DNA of 64,000 nt from Opisthocomus hoazin. Its lineage: Eukaryota; Chordata; Aves; Opisthocomiformes; Opisthocomidae. Every line of letters starts with the position of its first letter. Position 1 is the stretch's first letter. Shown here piece by piece: positions 37,575-49,500 of this stretch. Under the pieces are notes generated by a model. It had not been told where the DNA came from. It worked only from the letters and a program-made list of their open reading frames with translations, and searched no databases. Both the position numbers and the translations under genes were made by a program. The stretch is from positions 70,190,814-70,254,813 of the forward strand of contig NC_134414.1 of NCBI RefSeq assembly GCF_030867145.1, in the 5' to 3' direction.

Positions 37575-40500
37575 GTAAGAGGAGAGCGCGGGGCGGCCCG
37601 GCCGCAGCTCCTGCCCCCCCCACCCAGGGAGGATGTGGGGACGGGGCGCTGTCACCGCCGGCGCCCTGGCCGCGCTGGCCTTGGCTGCGGCCCTCTGGCT
37701 GCGGCGGGAGGAAGGTATCGACATCTCCGCGCCGGGGAGGGGCCTGCGCCTGAGGGGCGGCGGGGGCGGGCCGAGGCGGGGGGCGACGAGGGCCGCCCTC
37801 CGAGGGGGCCGCTGGAGCTGAGCGGGGGGGTGGGTGTTCCCCGCGGAAGGAAGGGCCCCGGGGGCGTGAGGGGGGCGGCGGCGGGCCCCCGTGACGGGGA
37901 GGCGGGCTTGGCGCCGGTTTGGGAGCGAAAGGGGCAGAGCGGGCGGGCACGATGAAACACCCCCACCGCCCCCCACCCGCCTGGCGAGGGGGTGGCGGAG
38001 GGGGAAGCGAAGAAAACCCGCCCGCCTGCACCCACGCCGGGTTCCGCCCGCTCCAGCGGGGCCCTCCGGGAGGCGAGGCTCCGCGAGCCTCGGCCGCAGG
38101 CCCCGCCGGTGTGCGGGCAGGGAGCCCGGTGCTGCCCCGGGGCCGAGCCCCACGGCGGCCCCCGGGGAAGGGCCGTGGCGAGGCGGGGCGGCGGCGCCGT
38201 GCGTGCGTGTGTGCGGGGACCGTGCTCCGCTGCGGCGGGGAGGGAGGGGGAGGGAGAGAGAGAGAGACAGGGGGAGGCGCGCCGTGATGAGCAGGGCCGC
38301 CGGGTCCAGCCAGCGCCGCCGTCCTGCCGCTGCCGGAGGAGCCCGGGGCGGGGGAGCGGCTGCCGGCCGGAGCGGGGTGGCGGTGTGTGCCGGCCCGGGG
38401 GAGCGGGCCGCGGCTCCGCGCCGGGTGTTTGTTTTTCATTTATCATCATTGTTTTAGGAGTGGGGGGCTGTGTGTAAGGTGTTGGGTTTTTTTTTAAAAA
38501 AAAAAACCAAACAAAAAACCACAAGAACAAGCGGCCCTCCACGGCCCTTTTTGCAGGTGCCCGCAGGGCAAAGCGGCGCCCGGGAAGTTCTGTGTGCGAG
38601 CGGCGGCCCGGGCGGGGATGCGCGGCCCGGGGCCCGGCCGCCCGCCACTTCCCGCCGCACCGCGGCCGGGGCTGGCGTAGGCGGCCCCTGGGAGAGCCGA
38701 GCGCGGGCATTAAACCCCCTCCCTCCTCCCGCCGCCCTCCCTCCTCCCGCCGCCCTCCTCCGTCCCTCCCTCCCTCGCTCTCCCCCTCCTCCCTCCCTCG
38801 CTCCCTCCCTCTCCCGGTGCGCGGCCATTGCAGTGACCCCGGCCGGCCAAGGATGATCACCAACACGCGGGGCTTCCTGTGGTCGGACCTGGAGACGCGG
38901 GCGCTGCTGGAGATCTGGGGCGAGGCCGACGTGCAGTCGGCGCTGGACGGCAACTTTCGCAACAGCCATGTGTACCGGGACGTGGCCTGCCGCCTGGCCG
39001 AGCTGGGCTTCGAGCGCACCCCCGAGCAGTGCCGCATCCGCATCAAGGGCCTCAAGCGCCAGTACTACCAGGCCCGGGACGGGCTGAAGAAGAACGGGCA
39101 CGCCCGCAAGATATGCAAGTACTACGACGAGATGGACCGGATCCTCAGCTGCCGGGGGGGGCCCGACGGGGCCCCCGAGCCGCCGGCCCCGCCGCCCGAG
39201 GGCGCGCAGCCGGCGGGGCCGCTCGCCGGGCCCCCCACGCCGGGCACGCCGCGCAACGGTCGGGAGGCGGACGCCGAGCCGGACGAGGACGGCGGGCTGG
39301 AGTCCCCCCGCGACAACTTCACCGAGGACTCGGGGGAGTGCTCATCCTATGCAGAGCACCCCGTCAAGGTGGAGTGCCCCCCCTTCGCCATCCCCGTGCC
39401 GCCGGGCGACGGTGAGTACCCACCGGGCTCCCGGCGACGGGTGGCCGTCCGTGTGTGCCCCCCACTGGGCTCTCGCAGCCCGGCTGCCGGCGCCTCTCCT
39501 GCTGGCTGCTTCTGGCGACCCTCTGCCTTACCCCCCCGCCCGTCCTCTGCGCTCCCAAATCCGCCCCCGTGCTCCCGCTCCCTCGCACCTTGTTCGGCCC
39601 CGGGAGCTCCCCCCCCTCCCCCCCTTTCCGCGGACGGGAGCGGGGCGGGAAGCGCTGCAAACCGGGTAGGGAGAGATGCCCGGGGGGGTCGGAGACTGTA
39701 GCGACTTTTTATCGGTGAAGCCGATGCAGAACTAGCGCAGAGATCATCGAGACAGCAGTGTCAGGCAATGCTGCAGAAGCAAAGCGGCATCCTTCTCGCC
39801 GGAGGATTTTCGCGTTCCCTGCAGGCTGTGTGCGGCTTTCTTAATCTGTATTAAAACGATGCTGACGATAATACCTGAAAAAATCTGCTTATTGTTGCAG
39901 ATGGGCCAGAAAGCTGAGGGAGATCTTTTACGTAATTAATTGCTCGAGGTGTTTCGGGAACACCGCTTGTAACTTCAGCGGGCTTGCAGACAGAAACAGC
40001 CCTTAGATAAAGCCTGCCCTTCCCTTGCTCGTTCTTTACCCTCAGCTCCGTATTTGTGTTGGGGGGGGGGGACACACACGACAGTGCTGTTTGTTTGTTT
40101 TAAATCTAGATTAATGCCGTGGTTTTAATACAAACATGAACCTGTCTTCAGAAGTTGACATCACTGAGGAATCAGCCAATTGGTTGACGTTTAACCAACC
40201 TTCTTTTTACACATAAACCCCATCAAAGAGTTGTTTACACTAATGTTCTTTTGAAATGCAAATCCAGAATGCCAACAGACTGAAACTCAATTTAGATTAA
40301 TGTAATTACCTGCAATACACAAATGAGGCTATACTATTTAATAGCTTTCACGTAAACCTTTTTAGAAGATCAAAAAGTCTCCTATTGTTGAAGTTTAGTC
40401 CTACAACAATTAAAGGATGCCTCTGTGTGATTTTCGTGTTACCTTTGTAACTTTCTAGAAGCTTGTGGGTTTGCTTCGGTGCTCTGAAATAAAAATATCT

Positions 40501-43500
40501 GAAATAGTTAGAATTCACATCGAACAAGTGTAACTACTTTGTGGCACGTTAGGTGCACATCTCACAGGGAGGTCTTTTGCTGCTTTCTTGTTAGAATATT
40601 CTTTTTCTTCAGAAAAATGATTGTCTCTCGCTTTGTTTTAGGCTTTAAAGAAATCAATGCTCCGACTATTACCCCGCCTCTCAATCAGCCCAAAAGATCA
40701 AAAAAACGCCATGCAAATTTGACATTGGATAAAATGATGGAAAAATTCCTGCAGCAGAGCGTGGATACAGAAGAGAAATTTTACAGATATGAAGAGCAGA
40801 GGCTCAAAATTGAGGACAAGCGTCGGGAAGCTGAGCATGCTCGAGAGCTCCAGATGTTACAGATGTTGGGACAGATGTTGGCAGGAATTTCTTCTACGGT
40901 ATCACAAAGGTCACAGTCTATACCAGCGAGTCCACCTCAGAGAGCGAACCATCGTTCATACGGGGATAACTTTAATTATAATGCTATGACAACAGCACTT
41001 TCTCCACCGATAGGTACTTTCTTCTATAGCGTAAATAAAAGCTAGGGTTTTTTTAAACTTCTGTGTGAAAGCACTGGTAGTAAGTAGCTTTTGAAAATAA
41101 AAGCTAATTGGAATTATGTAATACTGTGGTGAAGGTGTCTGTCTGATGTATAATGAACTGAAAACGTCATTTGTACCGTTGTACTGATTATTTATTATAG
41201 ATACATTAGTTAAATTTTAATGAGCAAAATCACACCTTTCAAACCTTGTAAACATTGGGGACTTCTTTCCACATTCACATCTCTGTAAAGTGAAGTTAGG
41301 AGAAGCGTTGTATATAAAAGGCAAGTAGCACGTTTGCCGAGAACTGTCTGGAAACACTAGGTACCTTGTAGCGGAAATTCTGCTGCTGTTGAAGTTAGCA
41401 GGCCTAACCCACTATATGAAGTTAAGGCAGTGCATATGTTTTTTCAGGGTTGGGAAAAGAGTGGAGTTTTGCCTACACTGAAGTAAGTCAAATGTTAAAA
41501 TCCAGCTTCTTTTAAAAAAAAATTCTGAATCTTACCTTTTAATTAATCATTATATTATTGTAGTAGGTGTAATAGAAGATGAAAATATTAGCATATATTT
41601 TTCTTCTACACCAGTTCATTTATAAATTCTTTGTGTTTCTGAATTTATTTTAAAGAAAAAGGCAAAGCAATAACTCTGGAATTGGTGTTTATGAGTAGAA
41701 TTTCCCTTCCGTACCTTATGTGTGGGCCAGAAGCCGATAATCGGATATTAGCGTTGATTAACAGACTTCTCGGGATCTGTGGCTCCATGTCATTTGTCTT
41801 TATTATAGTCTTTATGTACGTGGAGGCAGACTGCATGGGCAGGAGGAGAACGGGGATACTCTTGTCAGCGCTGAAATGAGTCAGTGTGGGGCTTGGTGAC
41901 TGTAGCCTGCTGCGTGGAAACGAAAGAGGTCTCGTTTTGTTTTAATTCCAAATTTCACACTGCTCAGAAGCAAAAAGCATGGTTTGTGGAGAGAAAAGAA
42001 CACCCAGCCTCAGCGTTGAGCAGTAATCAGGCATGCCAGATCCTAAAGGGCATTCTCCGATTCCTGAGAGGATCTTGGAGCCTTTTCAGTTCTGCATTTC
42101 GTGCTGCGTTTCCCTGTAAAATGCCTGGGGGACTGGATGGTAAGGTCTGTCGAGGGTTTAGGCTGGCTGACTTGGCTGTGTTTCTTCTTGACTGGGTAGT
42201 TGGTCTGTAGCATTCCTTGATGGCAGCAGACTTTTGTAGATAAATTACGGCGTACACAGGGATTCTGTGTTTTAAATGTTGTTTTCACTTTTAAATTAGA
42301 AGGAAACCTGAAGTGCTTTAGAAAATCCTTTGGGAAATAGTTTGAGGTTCTAGACTGGGGTGATGATACCTACAAGGCCTTACCGTTACTTGAGAGAGGT
42401 TTTTTTTGTTGAAAGAGTTTAATTACCTGTGAAGACTTGAAACTAAAGTTCAGTTTTTCTTGTTGTATAGATGTACAGTCATATTACATTGTGCAAAAAT
42501 GTGTTATAGATATTCAACTGTAGCAAGAGCAACTCGGGATTCTAATCTTCTAATTGGTGAAGGTGTAACAAAGTGTTTATAAATGTGAAAATAACGCTTC
42601 AGGCAGTACATCTTTTAAGGAATTAAAATTTTAGTTGTTTGTAGCTAAATATGCCTTAGTGTTTCTGTAGGTAAGTGGGGCTCTAATAAGAATCGCTTTT
42701 TGCATGATTCTCTGTTTTCTCCCTATTTATTATGCAATCATTTTAGATTTCAATATAAACAAAAAACGGCAACAAAGAAACAGAGGGCCTTCTTAACAAC
42801 GTTGCACTCTAAGGGTGACAAGCTGTATGATAAGTGTATTTCTTGTGTGGTTGAGAACCAATGAGTGTATGAAGTGTGATTTAAAGAAAATAATCTGCCC
42901 TATTTCCAGAGGAGATGAGCATTTTGTTCTCCTCTGGGTCACTGCAATGCTATTTTGGCCATAATCCAAAACGGGGTTGTTTTTTCTCTTTCTTTTTTTT
43001 TTTCTCAGTAGGAATGAGGTGCTTCTATTATTGAAGGATTTTAAAAGCAAAAGATCAGCCAGGAGTATTCATCATTATTGAACACTAAAGCACTTTATTA
43101 CTGAAGATTAGCACGTCTGGTTTAGGTTTAGATACTGTAGAAAAAGATGCTTTCTGCTGATAGCACACAGATGCAGAGTTTTCTTGTTTATTAATTTTTT
43201 TCCCCATTATTATGTCCAAAATTTCTGAAACAGTTTTTTGTCTTCTTTTTGGTTTCTCTTGATGTAGATCTTGGAGTTGGGGGGGTGGGATTACAAAGTT
43301 TTTTACAGCTGAAAGTAAGGAGTATCATGGGAGTTATTTTTTACATAGTTATGCATTACTATATAGCAGTTCCTTGAAAGCTTTTTAGAAGATCTGTAAA
43401 AAAAGTAAGCGTAGCTACATTCTAGGAGACGAATACTAATGCTCAAATAAATTGTTCTGAACAGAATTGTATGGGTAATGAGGAGCTCTGTTGAAATACA

Positions 43501-46500
43501 TGAACTTTTACTGTATTTACTGCAATTTATAGTTAACACACTGTTCACAGAAGTACTGATCTTCAAATTTGTCCCGTTAGGTAAACTGTAATTCTCTGTA
43601 GTTGTAGAAATACTTTTTTCTTCTAAATTTTTGTAGTCTTTTGAAACACTCATTTGAATGTGAAGCCCTCTGTGCAGTTGTTTTAATATGTAGCTTGACA
43701 TGTAGCTTTGCATCAGAGATCTGTAGTTGTATTATAGCTCAAAATTATCTTTGTGTGATATCTTGTAACATTTGCCTCTAGTGCGTTGGATTATAGTTTT
43801 GCAGAAAGGCGTTCGTTATGCTTTGTAACCACCTGCCAAAATAAAAAAGCAGTGCGGTAGGCCCTGATTCTGCTAGGAGGTGGAAGTCTTTAAGGGGAAG
43901 CAAAAAATAAGGTAGAGTGTGCGCTTAAAATGTGGTTTTAGTTGCTCTGTGTCTGAATGAATTTAGTCCTTACCAAGTGTACCTATTTCAGTTGAGCTTA
44001 ATCCTGGAAGTGATTTCAGGCTGAACTAAGAAGATATTTCTAGTTGCAAAATGTTCATACAGCTATTCTGGGCTGTTGCTTCTTACTGTGCTTGACCCCT
44101 AAATTAGTACTGTGAGCAGTCAGTGGGAATATTCCCTGCACCAGACCCAAAATTAATTTTTGAGATGATCACCTTCCCTAGTTACTCACTATTTTAAAGG
44201 CCTTTAAGTGACGAAGCATTTGGTTTTTAGAAGTATGTCACTTTGTATATCTTTGAGTGTTTTTAGTAGTGTGTACGAGCGCTTAAAAGAAATGCTGATG
44301 GTAGTTTAAGAAGGAACATACTTTAAAGTAACACTTATTTTCTTTTTTTCAGTTATAGAGAGATCTTTTTCACTGCACAGAACACACTCTTTAAAGGATA
44401 TGGAGAATATTTTTCAACTGGTGCGCAATGTTATCCCTCCTCTAACAGGCAAAAGGCATAAAGGTCAAGATGGACGTATAGGCATTGTTGGAGGATGTCA
44501 AGAGTAAGTTAAACAGAAACTCGTTTTTTGTTTCTGAGAGAGTTTGAGGGTGTCATAAGTACTTGTAGAAGCCATTCAAACTCACCTTACATGTAAAATG
44601 TGAGTATTTTCCAGACAGCTTTACTAGTCCGTCACCGTGACCACGCGTGTTTATGAAAGAACATGTGTCCCTGCAATCGTGTTGCAAAATTTTTGGTAGT
44701 GAATGTGGTTGAGACTTAGAATGCTGTTTGTGTCTACCTTCTCTGTTGTTTTTGACCAGCAAACTCTCTCTGCTTTCAGCGTTAGTCTTTTCTCATTGCG
44801 TGATGAAGTTATTGAACAAGTAGAACAGAGTAAGACAGTGGCACATCTGGTATATTTTCATGTCTTGGAAACTGAGTCTCTTAAATCAGTAACAGAATAT
44901 CTTCTTGCTGCGCACTTTTTATTTTGATAAATTGTGGTATTTACTAGATTCTGTCAATACCTTATTTTGTGTTCTGGAGTAATAGAAATGGCGTGTTTAA
45001 GGGAAAAAAAAAAAATGGCATACATGAGTTAAATGCTGTACTGACCTAGAAATAAATGAGGCTCTGTTCTTTTCTTGGCCACATTCAGTAGCCTGCACAA
45101 TACTTTGAATGAGCCACTACACCTTCTTGTTTTTCATTTTCTCCTTTTGAGATAGAGATGGCACCTTTCTCCTGTATAAGAGATCTGCCATTGGACATCT
45201 GCCATTAATAAATGTTCTATGCAGAGCAGAAAGGTGCTGTCTTCCAGTTGGGTTGGTTAGCCAGGAGTTAGTTTTCCTGTTGGTCTAATGGGCTTCGGTT
45301 CTTACCTCTTGGCAGAAGTAGGCACCACTGGAGGGTGATTCTGTCCATCTCTCTCTCTGCAGCCTTCATAAAGAGAATTTGGGGCAACTGGAATCACAGT
45401 TTAGGCACTTTAGTTAAGCACCTAAAACCAGATGGGATTGATCTAGGTCACGGATCCCAGATTTGGCTTGTGAACAGTGCTCGACTCTTGTTTTGTTGTC
45501 TTTGAACTTTCAAGTTCGTTGTCTGAGAAGAGTTTGCTTTTTTTGTGATGTGATCTTTATAAATATTTCTGTGAAAGGGTCAGGTGGCTGAGGTGAAATC
45601 CTATGCCTTTGAAATCAAAGCAAGGGTTGAGGTTGGCTTCAGTATAGCAAGATTTCATCTGTCTTTTACAGCAAACAAAAGAGAAAGCTTTTTTAAAAAT
45701 TTGCTCTTGAATTTGGGACTCCATTATGGCAGGCTTATTTCCAGATTATCTAATCTTATGACTGTGTTTCCTAACCTAAATTGTATTTTATTCTAGATAC
45801 ACTGGAGCACCGTATTTTGCTGCAATTACAGCTCTCAAAGTGGTACGTGTTCTTTTATACCAATCCAAAATGAACTTTTCATCATTTGTACTGGCTAAAC
45901 ACCATTTTTTAAAAGCATCTGTTCTGTACTGCATGTGAAATTTGAGTTCTAAAAGGTCTTCTATCTAACAAAGAAAATCATTGGTCCTGGATATGTAGAA
46001 ATACTTTGTAAATATGTCATTGGCTATGATTTCTGTAAATATTTTCTCTGTGTAAGGTAAAGTTAATCCTGTGTTGAAAAACTGAAAATTTCTGAGGGAG
46101 AGCTGTTTTATCAGAGACATGGATAGGAAATTTCAAAACCTGATGAAGTATTTTCTCCAAAAGTGAACAATAAAATAGCTTCAGATTAATGTTTAAAGTT
46201 ATGTTTTCAGTGCTGCAGTCGGTTCTTCAGAATTTTTTTCTGGACCTGAGAAGTGTGTTGAATGAGGTATCTTTCAAAACTTGCAGCTTTAGGCCAGTAA
46301 AATTCTTACGTATTGTAAGTCTGAAGATGGTTGTAGAATGTAATGTAATTTTTAATAGCACATTTTATTTACGTTATAATCTCTAGCAGAATTATTTTCT
46401 AGGTGTTTTTTTTTCCCCCTAGAAGTGTGAACTTCTTTATTTTAGTGACATATTAACTGGCTAAAAATATATTTAATGCAGACTACGTAAATACAATGGT

Positions 46501-49500
46501 GGTTATTAAAATGTAAACAAATCATGCTTACATAATACACATACTTTTCAGTACTCTAGTGTGTCAGGACTTTCATTTCACTGTGTATGTTTTTCTCTTT
46601 GAAGATTTGTTTCAATAAGTAGGTAACCAGTCCAGAAATTCACACACACACATACACACACACCCTTCCAGGGTGCAGTCCCTCAGGGATTTAAAACTGA
46701 AATTATATTATTTTATTATCTTATGATAAAAGATATTAAGGCCACTCAGCTGTCTGTTCCCTATGTGCAAATACAGTAGCATACTAGGAGGTCCGTTATT
46801 GAAGTCACTTGGTCTCAGGTCATTACCTCTGCACATACAGAGTCATAGAATCAAATCTCTGCATTGCTTAGTAGCTTGAAATGTTAACTGTATAGTAGTA
46901 AAGCAGAGGAGACACTTTCTTAACCTTGGGGAATTTCAGTATGCAAGACGGGTAGAAGATCAGGCTTTCTGCTCACTGCTTACATAGTTTTATGTGTGTG
47001 TCTGATTTTTCGAGTTGATAGCAGAAGCTTGAGGCTAAGCTGCTCAGCTTTAATGTTTATTTAACTTGAGGGGTGTTGTTGAAATTGTGCCAGCCTTTAT
47101 CTGGTGTGGATTTGGCTCATTGAGTAAAAATGGTAGGACTGGAAATGTGCTCAGAGATTGCCATAGCTGTATTTTGCAAGTATATTACAGTATTATTTTT
47201 CCTCTCTAATGTAGCTTGTCTCTTGCTCAACTGTGTTCTTCTACCTTTCTTCTTATTGTACATGTGACATTTTAGTCTTTGCTCATCTACAAATGAGAAA
47301 CGTTTCTCAAGTGAGTGAAAGTTCAAGATCTGTTTTCAGTCATCCCATTGATGAGAAACAGAAAAAAATTATATTGGAAGTTTGATGAAAAAAAAAATAA
47401 ATCTCCAAAACATTGCATAGTAGTCTAAGCCAAAATAGAAAAAATAATAAACGTTGCTTTAACTACATTCACTGAGTAAACTTTGGAATGCTAAAGTTAT
47501 TATTAAGTATAAATTTGATAATTCTGTTTGCAAATTTTCTTTTTTAGGGTGCAGATTTATCCCATGTGTTTTGTACCAAAGATGCAGCAACAGTAATCAA
47601 ATCATATAGTCCAGAGCTGATTGTTCATCCAGTTCTGTAAGTGACTTATCTTTTGTTTAAATGAGCAAGTCAGGCTTACTAGTTTGAACATTTCAACCTG
47701 ACAGTTGATTAGTTTGCATTATTTCTTTTTCTGAGTTACAGGATGAGTGAGCTGGAGATTACAAAAATTCCTGAGTTTGGCCTTTCATTACAAACGGTTG
47801 GATCTTTAATATAGAGCAATCAGTTGTGATTTTTTTTTTCGTTACTATCAAAGTACAGTTTTTTAAAAAGCAAAGATCTTGCTTTCTGCTACTTGCTGGC
47901 ATGTGTTCTGTGATTGTAGTGCATTTAACTGTGAACGGTGGCAAAATCTAGAACTAAGAATCACTACAAGTCAGCATTTTAGAATCTCCATTTGAAAGGC
48001 AAATAGAGTATGTTCTCTTGCTTTTTCAGTCCTAATAGTATTGAGCAGTAGTGTATCTTTTTTCCTCTCACTACTGTGTGTATAGTCATTTACGCAAAAT
48101 TACCAGGCAAGAGAGACGCTGATTCTTCGTAAGTGTGTTACATTAGATACACGCCTCTTCCTGGGAATAAGTGGATGTTCTAAAATGATCTGAAGTACAG
48201 GGTTTATTAACAAGAAGATGAAAAGTGTTATAAGCAGCTGTCCTCACTGGGAAAATCAGTATGTGCTTCCCTGAATTTGTGTTCTGAAATACATTACTGA
48301 TTCGTGAACTTCTACAGGATAAGTAGTTTCAATTAGGTATTATGATGGTTTACAATGAGCACTGTAAATGAGAATTAAGATGTGTGCCTTAGGTATATGT
48401 CCCTGAGCTTAGCTTGCACCCATGCGTGTCAAAGTGTGTTGGTGTACATAGCAAAGCTGTGATTAAGCCAGAAAAAGCACAATTTAAAATTGTGTTTGTC
48501 AGATACTGCTGTCAGGAAGCATTTATGACAGCAGAAATATTTCGGTGTCTGAGAAGAAGAATATGATCTCCCTTATGGGGATGCCTGCGGTTGGAAACCA
48601 TAAGTTTATTATGTTCTAAAGGTGGGTTTCATTCCTGTTGTTAGAAGGAAGTCAGATATCAAGGGTTGTGTTTTGTTGTGGGTTTTTTTGAAAGACAGAA
48701 GAAACACATGACTTTGTGGATTTTAGACAGGGAAAAAAAGGTGTTTGAAAGCAACGGGAAGATACAAGGGTAGGGTTTTTCCTAGTCCAACTGCATTAGC
48801 CTCTAAAATCCAAAATACACATCTTCACTTGATGTTCTGTCTGCTATCCTATGGTAATGATAGAAGGGATTAAATGAACAAATGAAATGGAGAATCTTAG
48901 TGGCCGTATTAGCTTGTAACTTAGGTTGTCTTGGTGGATGACACTTGGGATACAGCATATGGTTGTCTTGTATGGGAAGGAGTTGACCTTGCCTTGGGAG
49001 AAGCATTTTTCCTATACAGAGGGTTCTTGATGTCTGTGGTAATGCAAAAGGCTAACAGGAGAAACAGAAGCGTCACAGAGAAAAAGGGAGGTGACAATGA
49101 GTAAACAGTAAAATTCTGTTCACAGAGGACCAGATTGTGCCTGCTAAATAAGGGTATTTTTTATTATACACAGATTCCCAGTGTCTCCTGTAGAATTTAG
49201 ATCTCAATGAAAACTCCGATTTTTCCATTTGCAGAGAGAAGTTTTGGTTTTAAACTTCATCTCTGTCTATAAATTCCTCCACATGTACAAAGTATGGTGA
49301 ATCTAGAAGTTTTCATATCCATATAGCTTTAAGTCTGAAACTCAGTGTTTAATACTTTTACTACAACTCTGATTAATTTCGCCCAGACAGCTGGCTAATT
49401 GTATGAAGCAATGGATCTGTAAATATTGTTTATATGACATGCAAAATGAAAAAAAATGCAAATATCAGAATGTTCAGATTTTGTTTGTTAAATTTTCTCA

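Larger units (their letters stand above)
37225..39700 (+). promoter_or_regulatory. CpG island with the promoters of NAXD and the nested Myb/SANT gene
   Basis: About 2.5 kb of very GC-rich, CpG-dense DNA stands out sharply from the AT-rich flanks. It covers both alternative NAXD first exons and the first coding exon of the Myb/SANT-like gene, and no TATA box is seen. An AT tract (T9A11 at 38487-38506) divides it into a NAXD half and a Myb/SANT half. Minus-strand frames of more than 400 codons here are rich in proline, arginine and glycine and are shadows of the composition. Confidence 0.85.

Noticed and set aside
38592..38852. Upstream extension of the Myb/SANT frame through the CT-rich tract
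   Set aside because: The in-frame upstream start is GTG, not ATG, and the peptide is low-complexity Pro/Ser/Arg. The ATG at 38853 sits right before the conserved domain.
37210..39055. Minus-strand open frames of 409 and 467 codons over the CpG island
   Set aside because: They are almost only Pro, Arg, Ala, Gly and Ser, overlap each other in different frames, cross the opposite-strand exons and show no domain. High GC removes stop codons by chance.
41448..41482. 35-nt exon-like segment (TTTTTTCAG before, GTAAGT after) downstream of the nested gene
   Set aside because: Both splice sites look good and phase 1 would be accepted. But it would end in phase 0, which does not fit NAXD exon 2, it encodes nothing recognisable, and such short chance pairs are common.
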